The notes: a model not told the origin generated them from the letters alone. Shown: positions 39,501 to 48,238, numbered from the stretch's first letter. The stretch is 64,000 bases of DNA from Chitinophagales bacterium (GCA_019694955.1 JAIBAX010000004.1:97870-161869); one strand, 5' to 3'. Program-made: numbers and translations.

Positions 39501-41018
39501 CAACCTGTCTTTAATATTATTCGTGTCAATATTTGGTGGGAGATCTCCGGAAAACTCGCCTAATTGGTATACTTTCCCATTGATGGTATATTCTATGGCA
39601 ACACCTAAAACTTCGTCGGGACGGAGGGTTTGATTTAATGAGAGGTATCCCAATTGCTTGTTATAGATGTACTCTGTAGGTTGCAGTTTTCTTGCACTGG
39701 TTCTTTCAAATCCTGTAACAGGTGTTAATCCGAGTATGTTTTCGAGATAATTGGTGGCTGTACTGGGGTCTCTGAGTTTTGTTTCGTCTTGTAACAGAGA
39801 TCTATAAAGTCGGTTTGCGTTATTGGTGGGGAGGTCTGGTGCGGCGGCATCAAAATAATTCGCTAATCCGAAATTGGTCATTTTTGATTTCTCTCCAAGG
39901 TCTGCTAAGGCAACTATTTCGCGAACATCTTCTGTTTGTCTTGTTTTATTGGTTATCCAAACTTCCATTCTGTTAATGACAACTTGCGAGGTGATAACGG
40001 GAAGTTTGCTGAGGTTTGCTTCGTAATTGTCTCTGAAGTACTGTGCTATATAGAAGTGTTTATTTTCTTCATATTCGTCGGATTTTATTTCAAACTTTTT
40101 TACTTGTGCTCCGCCTTCTATGCGTATATTCTGTGTTTGCGATTTTTGTTGTGATAAGATATTGGTAGCGGTAAGCCGTCCGAATTTGAGCTGGGTTTTC
40201 AATCCAAAGAGGGATTGGTTTCCTCTGATGAGGCTGCTTTTTAATGGTAGGCTTACGTTTCCGGCGGAGATTTCTTGGATGATATCGTCCTCTTTGCCTT
40301 TGAAGCCTAATTTTATCTGGTTTTCAAAGTCAAATGTCGCTTTTGTATTGAAGTTTGTTCCCAATTTTACTAAATCACCGATTTGTCCGGTGACATTTAA
40401 TTGGATGTTCATGTCGAAATCGAAATTGGTTTGCTTTCTTTGGTTCTGCAACAAAACAGGGTTGTCGATTTTTTGGGAATTAACGCCTAAGGTAAGTTCT
40501 ACTGTTCCGGAAGGGGTGATTTGGATGATGGGTACACCAGCGCCAATTTTGAATCCACCACCTGTCGTATCTGAAATGCTCAATCTTCTTCGGAACAAAT
40601 CAGGCCCTTTATACAATTGCGGTTGTTTGCTTTTTCTTTCTGCTAAGTCAATCCCTAACGAACGTTCTGCAAAGTAGTTTTCGATGGAGTTTTTCTTTTC
40701 GTACTCCATATATTCTTGTAGGGTAAGATAGGTTGGATTTTTGATGAACCGCCCACCAATGGATTCGGTAATTTTGAACGTTTGTGTCGTTGGGTCATAC
40801 TCCACTTTCTTTTCTATAGCATTGGGGTCATTAAGATTCCAAGGATTTTTATTAGGGTCGGTAATAAAGTCTCCTTCGCGGTCTTCGATGGGTACTTTTA
40901 AGGAGTCTCCGGTGACGGAACTTCTCCTAATTTTCTGCAAAGTTCTAGCTCTCGTAGGATTTATAGTACCTGCGATAACAAAAATAATTACTATGCCTAT
41001 TCCTATCTTCTTATACAC
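33573..41018 (-). CDS. sprA: T9SS outer-membrane translocon protein SprA
   Basis: This 2481-residue protein has a signal peptide (IGIGIVIIFVIAGTINPTRA). Its very long beta-rich body includes QTNFDFDMNIQLNVTGQIGDLVKLG, FENQIKLGFKGKEDDIIQEI and GGWAALARMDMQLGDLGNM, and it ends in the barrel strand GGLTFRFSLAP. Length and motifs fit SprA/Sov, the giant barrel that forms the T9SS translocon. A charged Lys/Glu-rich, probably coiled-coil insertion lies near residues 1926-2003. It follows ruvA by 23 bases. The window also holds likely T9SS clients at 57873, 63117 and perhaps 1. Confidence 0.96.
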   Translation of the reverse strand: MYKKIGIGIVIIFVIAGTINPTRARTLQKIRRSSVTGDSLKVPIEDREGDFITDPNKNPWNLNDPNAIEKKVEYDPTTQTFKITESIGGRFIKNPTYLTLQEYMEYEKKNSIENYFAERSLGIDLAERKSKQPQLYKGPDLFRRRLSISDTTGGGFKIGAGVPIIQITPSGTVELTLGVNSQKIDNPVLLQNQRKQTNFDFDMNIQLNVTGQIGDLVKLGTNFNTKATFDFENQIKLGFKGKEDDIIQEISAGNVSLPLKSSLIRGNQSLFGLKTQLKFGRLTATNILSQQKSQTQNIRIEGGAQVKKFEIKSDEYEENKHFYIAQYFRDNYEANLSKLPVITSQVVINRMEVWITNKTRQTEDVREIVALADLGEKSKMTNFGLANYFDAAAPDLPTNNANRLYRSLLQDETKLRDPSTATNYLENILGLTPVTGFERTSARKLQPTEYIYNKQLGYLSLNQTLRPDEVLGVAIEYTINGKVYQLGEFSGDLPPNIDTNNIKDRLLVLKLLKATSIRTSEPIWNLMMKNVYSLNSYQINPQDFFLEIFYKDPGGGDKRYLPDGGDIAGKQLLKVLRLDQLNNQNDPQPDGRFDFINDITINTRNGRIYFPVVEPFGDHLRKSINNNSVAGKYVYDLLYDSTRIFAQQFPEFNRYIIRGSYKASVTNEISLNTFNIPQGSVIVTAGGQQLRENIDYTVEYGLGRIKILNEGIINSGVPIDVKFENNVLFGIQNKSLIGTRLDYTINKNFGLGFTHMRLAEKPFTQKVNIGDDPIRNNIIGFDINYATSSQGITKFFNKITAQDTKTPSAVSFSGEAAHFNPGTAKGINLDNQATVYVDDFEGTSINYDLKFPFVAWNLSSTPKGMPDFLGIEKFPESRLSDSVVYGFNRAKLSWYQIDNLFYSSSNANPLKDNRAAREDKYVRQFTEKQVFPNRDNANIPDANLFTFDISYDPFERGQYNYETNAVPGISAGVDDKGKLKDPASRWGGVMRYLETNDFESANIEFIQFWVMDPFLKPDTKEKGNLYIHLGSVSEDILKDSRKQYENGLPRPTNPSKLDTSAWGVTPRISNSITNAFDADPDVIKTQDVGLDGFDNEKERTFYAPYLNNLQGIVDADAFASANNDPSNDDYVYSLDANFSSTDNILTRYRNFNGTQGNSSQNASSNNNLSGNSKNTPDNEDLNNDNSLNETEEYYQYRVDLSPQGLASSPFVTDRVSVPISVDGRTDSAVWYQIQIPILQYEARVGNIPDFRSIRYIRMVLSDFEEPVTLRFAQLNLVRNQWRRYLLSLGEPRETLPDDGSGNNLFNVNSVSVENNAGRKPIPYAIPPGISREQSINGYFNAFQNEQALSMQVCELQDGDAKAAYKLTNLDLRNFKTLKMFAHAESLTSDDGIQNPIKDNDVNLFFRIGTDLTENYYEYELPLKVTPSASYNPESDADRRAIWPEENEMNLPIDSLTFVKQLRNNADFANNQVYIYESSNGRKIRVKGNPDLGQSTVIMAGIRNPQRIIGVNDQTDDGLSKCAEVWINELRLAGLDNDGGWAALARMDMQLGDLGNMTVSATMHTIGFGDLEQKVNQRYMDNYIQYDVAANVNLGKLLPEKAGLQIPVYANLSQSISTPEYDPYELDIQLKNKIDAVDVDPNLNPEEKKDLKKEIKDEAQTVTTIKSINVTNLRKVKTNPQQKTHIYDIENFNFTYAFTQTERQNPTIENEVINKHKGAMGYNYSSRADFWQPFKNVKNNSKYLKPFKEIGINYRPTTLGFRTEINRQFGETKVRDIGNDGLVIDPTFDKYFTWNRAYNYKHDLTKTLSFDFNASNAARIDEPFGRIDTKEKRDSLKQSFWSFGRNVNYTHNFNAGYVLPFKNVPYLDWISGNVRYGSSYTWTAPSLQVKEWGNIISNSNNIQMTGELNFKNFYNAIPFLRPYNSPTKHTKAEYEESVQKKKEQQTNISNKIQMKMEEIEKKEFEIEQAKEDTSKTKEDIKQLITQKKMMKNDVRKFKEDRSKVNAYANPTVDIFMQPLMMLKRVSINYDVKRSTTLPGFMPNQNMFGQSFESRAPGFGFLFGAQKDTTWLGEIANKGWLTTDTTFNYQFQQTKTKTFSLKIGLEPFRDLRVDINLNKQSTQNYSEFYKKIGFESTYQHLTPAENGSFSVSFLMFRTVFDKIDENNFSKAFRNFEELREEFSQTLGNNNPNSAGQIFENDTLKLNNFTKGYGPYSQDVLVPAFIAAYTGKDVGKVKLNPLKTLPLPNWRLTYSGFSKMKWGQKLFQSFTITHGYQSTFTVSSFSTDLNFAGTPGFGGDDVFFVPSAIDSLSGNYYNLYNIPQISVTEQLAPLIGIDITWKNSLITDFEFKKSRTLGLSFLDFQLSETRSTEITAGLGYTLAKFKLPFKIGGKKLELENDVNLRADFSLRNDRTVNYKLDQNVAEPTRGNKTISFSPTIDYVVNQKLNVRIFYDFRKQIPATLASYPITSHRGGLTFRFSLAP

Positions 41019-41041
41019 CTTTTAGAGTTATTTTTTCAAAA

Positions 41042-41635
41042 CTACAAATTTTTTAAACTTTGCTTAATTAATTCTTCCACTGATAGTTGATTCCCATGGC
41101 TAATTAACATTTTCTGTACTACTTTTTCTATTTGTGCTCGTTGGAAACCTAACATTTGAAGTGCGGCAATAGCTTCTTCTTTGACGGGAGGCGTTTGCGT
41201 TTGGCTGACTCCTGTAAGCACATCTGTTTTTTTATCTTTTTGTATTTTATCCCTTAAGTCAATGATAATTCTTTGAGCTGTTTTTTGTCCTATACCTTTT
41301 ATAGATTGTAATAAACTCTGATTTCCGGAAATTATTGCATTGGAAACCTCTTCATTGCTTAAATAAGACAAAATGAGTCGAGCAGAATTTGGCCCTACAC
41401 CTGAGACAGAAATCAAATGAATGAAAAGTTCTTTTTCATCCTCATTAGAAAAACCATAAAGGGTGTGTGCGTTCTCATTTATATGCACATACGTGAACAA
41501 TTTGACCCTTTCCAGTGTTTCTATCTTTTGGAAAGTCTGAAGAGAAATTTGTACTAGATAGCCAACACCTTGGCATTCCACGTAAACGTGGGTGGGTGTT
41601 TTATACGTTAAATTTCCATTCAGATATGCAATCAT
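41042..41635 (-). CDS. ruvA: Holliday junction helicase subunit RuvA
   Basis: This 197-residue protein starts MIAYLNGNLTYKTPTHVYVE and has two helix-hairpin-helix segments (LISVSGVGPNSARLILSY and SIKGIGQKTAQRIIIDLRDK). The C-terminal domain III contacts RuvB. RuvA tetramers bind four-way junctions. It sits directly upstream of sprA. Confidence 0.97.
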   Translation of the reverse strand: MIAYLNGNLTYKTPTHVYVECQGVGYLVQISLQTFQKIETLERVKLFTYVHINENAHTLYGFSNEDEKELFIHLISVSGVGPNSARLILSYLSNEEVSNAIISGNQSLLQSIKGIGQKTAQRIIIDLRDKIQKDKKTDVLTGVSQTQTPPVKEEAIAALQMLGFQRAQIEKVVQKMLISHGNQLSVEELIKQSLKNL

Positions 41636-41730
41636 TTCTATTGTTTTAATCTATTGTGAACATTAAGATAGCAATTTATGTCTACAACACAACCACTCTG
41701 AAGAGATAATCTCGAAAAATATAGGCATGC

Positions 41731-43422
41731 TTAACATTTTTTCTTTCCGACAATAATCTGTGAACCCACCTTCAGTACGGTTTTTTTGTCAATTTTATTC
41801 CATTCCATCATTTGTTCAACCGTTAAATTTGGATATTTCTGGGAGATGATCCATAAAGATTCTCCATTTTGAATGGTATGATAAATGTTACAATCGCCGG
41901 CTTTTCTTTTTCCAAAATTAAATATCTCCGGCATTTTAAGATTCAACCATTTAGAGTCTGTATGATAGGTGATTTTATCTTTTAAACGCTTGGAAAAATA
42001 ATTGAGGCGTGCATACTGATCGTATTTTGATTTTGGTGTAAACAATAATAACTCTTGTCCCGTTACCAAGTTATTACTGGTTAATCCATTCCATTTTTTT
42101 AGGTCTTTGATGCCCATTTGAAACCATCCTGAGATGGCGCCCAGATTATCGCCATCTTTAACGGTATAGATGACACTTTCTAGATTTTCGTCCATTGGGG
42201 CTAAGGTATCTTCTGCTATAGCTACTTGCTCAACTTTCTTAGGCTCAGGTTTTTTTACTTGCTGTTCAGGTTTTTTTTCCTTTTTGCCGAACCATTTTTT
42301 TTCTTCCTTGACTGGTTTTTGGACTGTTTTCTTGATGGTGTCTGATTTTGGCTTCGTAACTACTGGTTTTTTTGAAGTTTGCTTTTTCTTTGCATTTTCT
42401 TCTTCAATTTTCTTGGATCTATCTACCAATTCTTGGTCGAGTTCTACTTTCTTGGCAATTTTTTCAAAATTCAGATAGACCGAGTCTCCCAGGGAAACAA
42501 ATTCATCGTATTTGTCTTTAGGGATATTCATAAAAAAACCGTCGGGAATAACATTGGTGAGTAAAGAAGGATTTTCTTGATACAAGATTGCCTTGGGAAC
42601 ACCTAACCAACTTTCAATATTTTGTATTTTTGTTTTTTCTTTGATTTGTACACGTGTGGTTTTAAGGAAATCTATTTTCTCAGGAGAAATGCCATGTTCA
42701 CTGTAATAACTCATAAAATAGCAAGAGGCAATAAACGCTGGCACATAGTTTTGTGTTTCTTTAGGAAGGTAGGGCTTTATATCCCAAAAATCATCGCTTC
42801 CAGCTATTTTTATGGCTTTATCTACGTTTCCATCTCCACAATTATATGATGCGATGGCCAACAACCAATCTCCATATTTGTTATACATATATTTCAGGTA
42901 TCGGCACGCTCCTTCTGTAGATAAGTATGGGTCTTTTCTTTCATCAACATAACTATTTATATTGAGGTTGAATCTTTTTGCAGCACTCGGCATAAACTGC
43001 CATGGACCTTTTGCTCCTTTTGGTGATACGGCTGTTGGGTTGAGCGCAGACTCTACAAGAGCAAGGTTTTTTATTTCATCAGGAACGCCATATTGTCGAA
43101 GAATAGGCTCAAAAATGGGAAAATATTTCTCAGAACGCCCCAATAATTTCGCTACCAGATCCGGTTTTCTATTGGTATAAAAATCGATATAATCCTGAAC
43201 GTGTTTATTCAATGGAAGTGGAACAGATCTCTGTATCCGCGAAAGCCTTTTTTGGATAGTAGGATTGGGAACAAATTCGGGTTTTGGTGGTTCGATTTTC
43301 TTTGGTTCAACTTTTACGGTATCTTGTTTTATATGCGCTGAATCAGATTTCTGACTCCATAAAGAGGTAGTAATCAATAGCAACAAGAATGCATAAATAT
43401 AATGTTTCAGTTTTTTATCCAT
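41731..43422 (-). CDS. Membrane-bound lytic transglycosylase with two LysM domains (MltD-like)
   Basis: This 563-residue protein has an N-terminal signal (HYIYAFLLLLITTSLWSQ). The SLT domain has catalytic Glu in LALVESALNPTAVSPKGAKGPWQFMP. A Lys/Pro-rich linker of about 80 residues follows. Two LysM modules end it (YTVKDGDNLGAISGWF and YHTIQNGESLWIISQKYP). It cleaves the glycan strand of peptidoglycan and binds it through LysM. It starts 1 base after gatA; tatA-gatA-mltD looks like one operon. Confidence 0.92.
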   Translation of the reverse strand: MDKKLKHYIYAFLLLLITTSLWSQKSDSAHIKQDTVKVEPKKIEPPKPEFVPNPTIQKRLSRIQRSVPLPLNKHVQDYIDFYTNRKPDLVAKLLGRSEKYFPIFEPILRQYGVPDEIKNLALVESALNPTAVSPKGAKGPWQFMPSAAKRFNLNINSYVDERKDPYLSTEGACRYLKYMYNKYGDWLLAIASYNCGDGNVDKAIKIAGSDDFWDIKPYLPKETQNYVPAFIASCYFMSYYSEHGISPEKIDFLKTTRVQIKEKTKIQNIESWLGVPKAILYQENPSLLTNVIPDGFFMNIPKDKYDEFVSLGDSVYLNFEKIAKKVELDQELVDRSKKIEEENAKKKQTSKKPVVTKPKSDTIKKTVQKPVKEEKKWFGKKEKKPEQQVKKPEPKKVEQVAIAEDTLAPMDENLESVIYTVKDGDNLGAISGWFQMGIKDLKKWNGLTSNNLVTGQELLLFTPKSKYDQYARLNYFSKRLKDKITYHTDSKWLNLKMPEIFNFGKRKAGDCNIYHTIQNGESLWIISQKYPNLTVEQMMEWNKIDKKTVLKVGSQIIVGKKKC

Positions 43423-43423
43423 G

Positions 43424-44857
43424 CTAATTATTTAAGTTAGCCATCAGCTGATGAGAAAATGTGAGTAGTTTCGTTTCTTCAAACTTGTTACTCATAAATT
43501 GCATTCCTATTGGCAATCCCTGTTGTGTTTGTCCACAAGGCAGAGAGATGGCCGGAACGCCCACTAAGTTCGCCTGAACTGTAAATATATCGCCTAAGTA
43601 CATGGCTATAGGATCATCCACTTGCTCGCCGATAGGAAAGGCGGGTGTAGGTGTGGTTGGACAAAGGATGAAGTCGTACTTTTTTAAGGTGTCTAAGGTT
43701 GCTCTAGCTATCAATTGCCTCACCTTCTGTGCTTTGGAGTAGTAAGCATCATAATACCCAGCACTTAGAACAAAGGTGCCACTCATAATCCGGCGTTGCA
43801 CTTCTTTTCCAAATCCTTGACTGCGTGTCATGGTGTATGTGGAGTCAAGGTCTTGGGCATTTTTTGCGTGATAACCATATCTTACCCCGTCGAAACGTGA
43901 TAAGTTTGAGGAAGATTCAGCTGTCGTAAGCACATAATACGCAGGAACGATATAATCGATTTCTTTAAAATCTACGGGAACAACTTCATGTCCCAACTCT
44001 TTTAGTCGTTGAATGAGTTGTAGGGCGGTATTTCTTATCTCTGGGTGGATGGAAGGATGTTCCACTGCATCTTTATAATAAGCGATAGCATATTTCTTTT
44101 CCTGATCCAACAATGAAGTATAAGGTGGAACTTCATTTGAAGAGGCTGTTGCGTCATAGTCATCCTTGCCTGCCATTACTTCCATGATAATAGCAAGATC
44201 GTATACATTATTAGCCATTGGGCCGATTTGGTCGAAGGAAGAACCATAGGCAATTAATCCGTGCCTCGAGACCCTGCCATACGTTGGTTTCAACCCATAT
44301 ATGCCACAAAAAGCAGCTGGTTGTCTTATGGAACCACCAGTATCAGAACCGAGGGATGCCAAGCAGAGACCTGCTTTTACGGCTACAGCAGATGCTCCTG
44401 AAGAGCCTCCCGGCACCAATCGTTCATCAATAGGGTTCTTGGTGGGACCATATACAGAATGTTCATTGGTAGAACCCATTGCAAATTCATCACAATTCAA
44501 TCGTCCGATGATAATCGCATCTTCTGCTAAAAGTCGCTCGACTACGGTAGATGAAAAGACTGAAACATATCCTTCTAAAATTTTAGATGCCGCTGTTACG
44601 GAATGACCTTTGTAGCAGATTACGTCTTTGATGCCGATAACCAGTCCAAAAAGCTTGCCTAACGGTTCTCCGTTTTTTATTTTGGCATCTATTAGTCCGG
44701 CAGTATGAATCGCTTCGGTATCAAAAGTTTCAATGAAAGCATTTAAGGACTTAAAATCTTTGATTCTTTGCAAATACGTTTCCACCTGTTGTTGGCAGGT
44801 AGTTTTTTTTAGCAAAAGATCATGTTGCAGATTTTTTAAGGATCTGTATATCTCCAC
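43424..44857 (-). CDS. gatA: Glutamyl-tRNA(Gln) amidotransferase subunit A
   Basis: This 477-residue amidase-signature protein has Lys77 in GIKDVICYKGHS and the cis-Ser/Ser pair in PGGSSGASAVAVKAG and SLGSDTGGSIRQPAAFCG. GatA supplies ammonia to convert Glu-tRNA(Gln) to Gln-tRNA(Gln) with GatB and GatC. Neither partner is adjacent. The full-length match and the motifs favour GatA over a generic amidase. Confidence 0.94.
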   Translation of the reverse strand: MEIYRSLKNLQHDLLLKKTTCQQQVETYLQRIKDFKSLNAFIETFDTEAIHTAGLIDAKIKNGEPLGKLFGLVIGIKDVICYKGHSVTAASKILEGYVSVFSSTVVERLLAEDAIIIGRLNCDEFAMGSTNEHSVYGPTKNPIDERLVPGGSSGASAVAVKAGLCLASLGSDTGGSIRQPAAFCGIYGLKPTYGRVSRHGLIAYGSSFDQIGPMANNVYDLAIIMEVMAGKDDYDATASSNEVPPYTSLLDQEKKYAIAYYKDAVEHPSIHPEIRNTALQLIQRLKELGHEVVPVDFKEIDYIVPAYYVLTTAESSSNLSRFDGVRYGYHAKNAQDLDSTYTMTRSQGFGKEVQRRIMSGTFVLSAGYYDAYYSKAQKVRQLIARATLDTLKKYDFILCPTTPTPAFPIGEQVDDPIAMYLGDIFTVQANLVGVPAISLPCGQTQQGLPIGMQFMSNKFEETKLLTFSHQLMANLNN

Positions 44858-44880
44858 GGTAAAGCATTAAAGGTTAAGAA

Positions 44881-45096
44881 TTATTTTCCTTCCAAACGTT
44901 TATTGTCTTCGCTGTCGCGGATACCTTTTTCTATTTCTTCTTGTACATTGTTTTTTGCAGCATTAAACTCACGAACGCCTCTCCCCAATCCTTTCATCAA
45001 TTCAGGTATTTTTTTCCCTCCGAACAACAAAAGTATTACGATGGCGATGATTAACACTTCATTTCCTGCCAAGTTGAATATCAAAAACAAATCCAT
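44881..45096 (-). CDS. tatA: Twin-arginine translocase subunit TatA/TatE
   Basis: From ATG 45096 this is a 71-residue protein with one N-terminal helix ([27 protein letters not shown]), then an amphipathic helix and a charged tail, typical of TatA. The longer frame from 45135 is rejected because a perfect -7 box (TAACTTTG, minus strand, 45114-45121) lies inside it. TatA multimerises to pass folded proteins through the inner membrane. Confidence 0.93.
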   Translation of the reverse strand: MDLFLIFNLAGNEVLIIAIVILLLFGGKKIPELMKGLGRGVREFNAAKNNVQEEIEKGIRDSEDNKRLEGK

Positions 45097-45113
45097 TTCA
45101 AACAATTTATCCA

Positions 45114-45121
45114 CAAAGTTA
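45114..45121 (-). promoter_or_regulatory. -7 box upstream of tatA
   Basis: TAACTTTG on the minus strand matches TAnnTTTG; no correctly spaced TTG is seen. It supports the shorter tatA start. Confidence 0.4.
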
Positions 45122-45204
45122 CTACTTATATTCAAAAATAACGAGAGAAAAAGGGTTGGATTGTTTTTGGAGGGTTAATTTTTATTAATTTTTAGCTTTG
45201 GAAA

Positions 45205-45239
45205 CAACCCTTGGAGGGTTTGGAAACCTCCAAGGGTTG
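45205..45239. repeat. 13-bp perfect palindrome (CAACCCTTGGAGG)
   Basis: Arms CAACCCTTGGAGG/CCTCCAAGGGTTG with a 9-base loop GTTTGGAAA. There is no T tract on either side, so it is not a standard terminator. It is similar in sequence to the AACCTCGGAGGTT palindromes at 4925 and 4991 and to AGGTTT/AAACCT at 8007. Confidence 0.8.
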
Positions 45240-45242
45240 ATA

Positions 45243-45279
45243 AAAATAAAAAAGCATCGGAAATTGCTCTCCGATGCTT
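45243..45279 (-). terminator. Terminator of the kbp-like gene
   Basis: Read on the minus strand, the stem AAGCATCGG/CCGATGCTT is followed by TTTTTTATTTTTA. Confidence 0.85.
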
Positions 45280-45298
45280 AAACATTTGTGCTATCAAA

Positions 45299-45769
45299 TT
45301 ATGCCTGAGGTATTCTCAATACCTGACCTGGATAGATATGATCCACATCTTTCAACATAGGCTTGTTTGCTTCAAAGATTTGATTGTACGCATTTGCGTT
45401 ACCATAAAATTCTTTAGCAATTTTTGACAATGAATCGCCGCTTTGAACGGTGTAAAATTGTGCTTCCGGAGCCGGAACAACCACTGACAAAGTGTCTTCA
45501 ACACTACCAACACCTTCTACATTGCCTACTGCAAGAATAATTTTTTCCTTTTCTGTTTGTGAAGGAACTTCTCCACCCAAAGTAACTTTATCGCCTTCTA
45601 CTCTAACTTTAAGTCCTGTTACATCAAAACCCATTGCTTTAACGAAGTCAAATAGTTCTTGTGCATGTACATCCTTTTCAGCATCTGTTTCCAAATGTTG
45701 TTCTTCTTCTGCTTTGCGGCCTTTAAAAACTTTAGCGCCTGCTTTTTTCAAAAATGAAAATAATCCCAT
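45299..45769 (-). CDS. kbp: BON-LysM protein (YgaU/Kbp-like)
   Basis: This 156-residue protein starts MGLFSFLKKAGAKVF. A BON domain follows (LKVRVEGDKVTLGGEVPSQTEKEKIILAVGNVEGV), and then a LysM domain (YTVQSGDSLSKIAKEFYGNANAYNQIFEANK...IYPGQVLRIP). This two-domain order and length match the E. coli YgaU/Kbp protein, a cytoplasmic potassium-binding protein. No signal peptide is seen. It is monocistronic, with its own terminator. Confidence 0.93.
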   Translation of the reverse strand: MGLFSFLKKAGAKVFKGRKAEEEQHLETDAEKDVHAQELFDFVKAMGFDVTGLKVRVEGDKVTLGGEVPSQTEKEKIILAVGNVEGVGSVEDTLSVVVPAPEAQFYTVQSGDSLSKIAKEFYGNANAYNQIFEANKPMLKDVDHIYPGQVLRIPQA

Positions 45770-45841
45770 TGTTGTAATTTGTTTTTTTGTTAATTAATAA
45801 ATGACACTACTAAGCTACAAAAATTCTGCCAAACAAGGAAA

Positions 45842-46831
45842 TCAATTTAATATTTTCCATAATTTGTCTTTGAGCTCGACGATTCCTTCACCAGTAAGTG
45901 ATGAGATGAAGATATGATCTACTTTTTTGGGTAATTCCTTTTTGATAAGTCCTTTAAGTTCTTCATCCAACATATCGGATTTGCTGATGGCGAGCAGTCT
46001 GTCTTTTTGGAGGAGTTCGGGATTATACAGTTTGAGTTCCTTTTCAAGAATTTTATACTCTTTTTTGATGTCTTTGCTATCGGCTGGTACTAAGAAAAGC
46101 AATACCGAATTTCTTTCTATATGTCTTAAGAACCTGTCTCCGAGACCTTTTCCTTTATGTGCGCCTTCAATAATTCCCGGTATATCCGCCATCACAAAGG
46201 AGCGGTGATCACGAAAAGGTACCATGCCTAGATTGGGTACTAAGGTCGTAAATGGATAATCTGCAATTTCAGGCTTTGCGGCACTGACAACTGATAGCAA
46301 GGTTGATTTTCCGGCATTTGGGAATCCTACGAGTCCAACGTCTGCCAATACTTTCAGTTCGAGGATTTTCCATCCTTCTACACAAGGTTCACCCGGTTGG
46401 GCATAGGTGGGTGCCTGATTGGTGGCTGTTTTAAAATGGTTATTTCCCAATCCACCACGTCCGCCCGGCAACCATATGTACTCTTGTCCGTCTTCGAGGA
46501 TTTCTGCTTCCTTTTCTCCGGTTTCTGCATTTTTTGCGATGGTGCCGAGTGGCACTTCAAGGATAATGTCTTTGCCACTGGCTCCGGTACAAAGTTGTGC
46601 TGCACCTTTCATGCCATCATCAGCATGGATATGTTTTCGGTATTTTAGGTGAAGGAGTGTCCAAAGTTGTTTGTTTCCCTTTAAGATGATATGGCCGCCA
46701 CGTCCGCCATCTCCACCGTTTGGCCCACCCAATGGCACATACTTTTCTCTTCTAAAAGAGGAAGACCCCGATCCACCTTTTCCAGAACGGCAAAAGATTT
46801 TAACATAATCAACGAAATTACCACCTTCCAT
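45842..46831 (-). CDS. obg: GTPase ObgE/CgtA
   Basis: This 329-residue protein has the Obg glycine-rich fold ([39 protein letters not shown]) and the GTPase domain: G1 [10 protein letters not shown]3 [17 protein letters not shown]4 SKSD. It acts in 50S ribosome maturation and the stringent response. It starts 54 bases downstream of the frr stop. Confidence 0.97.
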   Translation of the reverse strand: MEGGNFVDYVKIFCRSGKGGSGSSSFRREKYVPLGGPNGGDGGRGGHIILKGNKQLWTLLHLKYRKHIHADDGMKGAAQLCTGASGKDIILEVPLGTIAKNAETGEKEAEILEDGQEYIWLPGGRGGLGNNHFKTATNQAPTYAQPGEPCVEGWKILELKVLADVGLVGFPNAGKSTLLSVVSAAKPEIADYPFTTLVPNLGMVPFRDHRSFVMADIPGIIEGAHKGKGLGDRFLRHIERNSVLLFLVPADSKDIKKEYKILEKELKLYNPELLQKDRLLAISKSDMLDEELKGLIKKELPKKVDHIFISSLTGEGIVELKDKLWKILN

Positions 46832-46885
46832 TCAGGGAGATTAAAAATTAAAAATTCTGAATTATTTGTAAATAAACCGTTCGGT

Positions 46886-47455
46886 TTAGATAGTCATTAT
46901 TTCTTTTTCTTTGGTTTCAAGCACCTTATCGACTTTAGCAATGGCCGCATTGGTGAGGTTTTGTACTTTTTCCTCGCCATCTTTTGCCAAATCTTCGGAT
47001 AATCCATCTTTTTGGAGTGCTTTTATGGCTTCATTGGCTTCCTTTCTTGCTCCTCTGATGGATATTTTTGCGGTTTCACCAATTTGCTTAGATTGTTTTA
47101 CGAGGTCTCTTCTTCTTTCTTCCGTAGTTGGAGGGAGGGAGATTCTAATGTTTTCGCCGTCATTTTGTGGCGTAACACCTAGATTTGCCTGAAATATTGA
47201 CTTTTCTATCTCGCTGATGAGTTTTCGCTCATAAGGTGTAATTAACAGTGTTCTTGCATCTGTATTTTTTACGTTTGCTACTTGTTGTAGAGGAGTTGGC
47301 ATACCATAATATTCTACCATTAATCCTTGCAACATATCCGGAGAAGCTTTTCCGGCTCTAACTTTTACCAATTCCCGTTCAAGATTTACGACTGCCTTGT
47401 CCATCATTTCAGCCGCTTCTTGAAGAAAAAACTGTAATTCCTCGCTCATCATCAA
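46886..47455 (-). CDS. frr: Ribosome recycling factor
   Basis: This 189-residue protein has the RRF body: FQANLGVTPQNDGENIRISLPPTTEERRRDLVKQ and VRAGKASPDML. RRF splits post-termination ribosomes with EF-G. It lies 20 bases after pyrH in the conserved tsf-pyrH-frr order. Its first codons are ATG ATG ATG. A small hairpin AAACCG/CGGTTT overlaps its stop. Confidence 0.97.
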   Translation of the reverse strand: MMMSEELQFFLQEAAEMMDKAVVNLERELVKVRAGKASPDMLQGLMVEYYGMPTPLQQVANVKNTDARTLLITPYERKLISEIEKSIFQANLGVTPQNDGENIRISLPPTTEERRRDLVKQSKQIGETAKISIRGARKEANEAIKALQKDGLSEDLAKDGEEKVQNLTNAAIAKVDKVLETKEKEIMTI

Positions 47456-47475
47456 TATTTTAACAAAGATAAAAA

Positions 47476-48186
47476 CTAATTTACCAAAGTTCCAACGTTT
47501 TCTCCTTTAAGTATGCGCAAAATATTGCCATCTTGTTTTATGTTAAAGACAATAATGGGAAGATTATTCTCTTTACACAAAGTAAAAGAAGTCTGATCCA
47601 TGATAGTAAGTTCTTTTTGGATGACTTCTGAAAAGGAGATTGTCTCAAATTTTGTTGCGTGGGGATCTTTACGTGGATCGGCAGAATAAACACCATCTAC
47701 ACTGGTTCCTTTTAATAAGACATCTGCTTCAATTTCATTTGCTCTGAGTGCAGCGGCAGTATCTGTAGTAAAATAAGGGCTTCCCAAGCCCGCACCAAAA
47801 ATTACTACCCTGCCTTTTTCCAAGTGACGTACTGCTCTTCGCTTAATATATGGTTCACATACTTGCTGAATGCTGATTGCAGACATCAGGCGCGTTTTGA
47901 TATTCAATTTTTCGAGTGCTCCTTGTAAGGCCATTCCATTGATAACCGTTGCCAACATCCCCATCTGGTCTCCTTGTACTCTTTCAATCCCGATACTAGA
48001 AGCTTGTAATCCTCTGAAGATATTCCCTCCACCTATTACAATGGCCACTTGTACGCCTTCATCAACGATAGATTTTACTTCTTTGGCATATTTTTCAATC
48101 ATTTCGGGACTGATGCCAAATTGTTTGTCGCCCATGAGTGCCTCTCCACTGAGCTTCAATAAAACGCGTTTGAATCTTACAGCCAT
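47476..48186 (-). CDS. pyrH: Uridylate kinase
   Basis: This 236-residue amino-acid-kinase-fold protein begins [16 protein letters not shown]. It also has [32 protein letters not shown] and [12 protein letters not shown]. It phosphorylates UMP to UDP. The gene lies between tsf and frr. Confidence 0.97.
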   Translation of the reverse strand: MAVRFKRVLLKLSGEALMGDKQFGISPEMIEKYAKEVKSIVDEGVQVAIVIGGGNIFRGLQASSIGIERVQGDQMGMLATVINGMALQGALEKLNIKTRLMSAISIQQVCEPYIKRRAVRHLEKGRVVIFGAGLGSPYFTTDTAAALRANEIEADVLLKGTSVDGVYSADPRKDPHATKFETISFSEVIQKELTIMDQTSFTLCKENNLPIIVFNIKQDGNILRILKGENVGTLVN

Positions 48187-48199
48187 ATTTCTATTTATT

Positions 48200-48230
48200 A
48201 AAAAAAAAGAGAGAATTGCTTCTCTCTTTT
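48200..48230 (-). terminator. Terminator after tsf
   Basis: Minus-strand stem AAAAGAGAGAA/TTCTCTCTTTT with loop GCAA, then a run of T. It ends the rplM-rpsI-rpsB-tsf transcript, at least in part, before pyrH. Confidence 0.8.
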
Positions 48231-48238
48231 AAATATTT

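Noticed and set aside
40120..40677. 185-codon plus-strand ORF
   Set aside because: It is antisense to the N-terminal coding part of sprA and has no recognisable features.
45205..45239. Terminator for tatA-side transcripts
   Set aside because: Strong hairpin but no T tract in either direction; grouped with the palindromic repeats instead.
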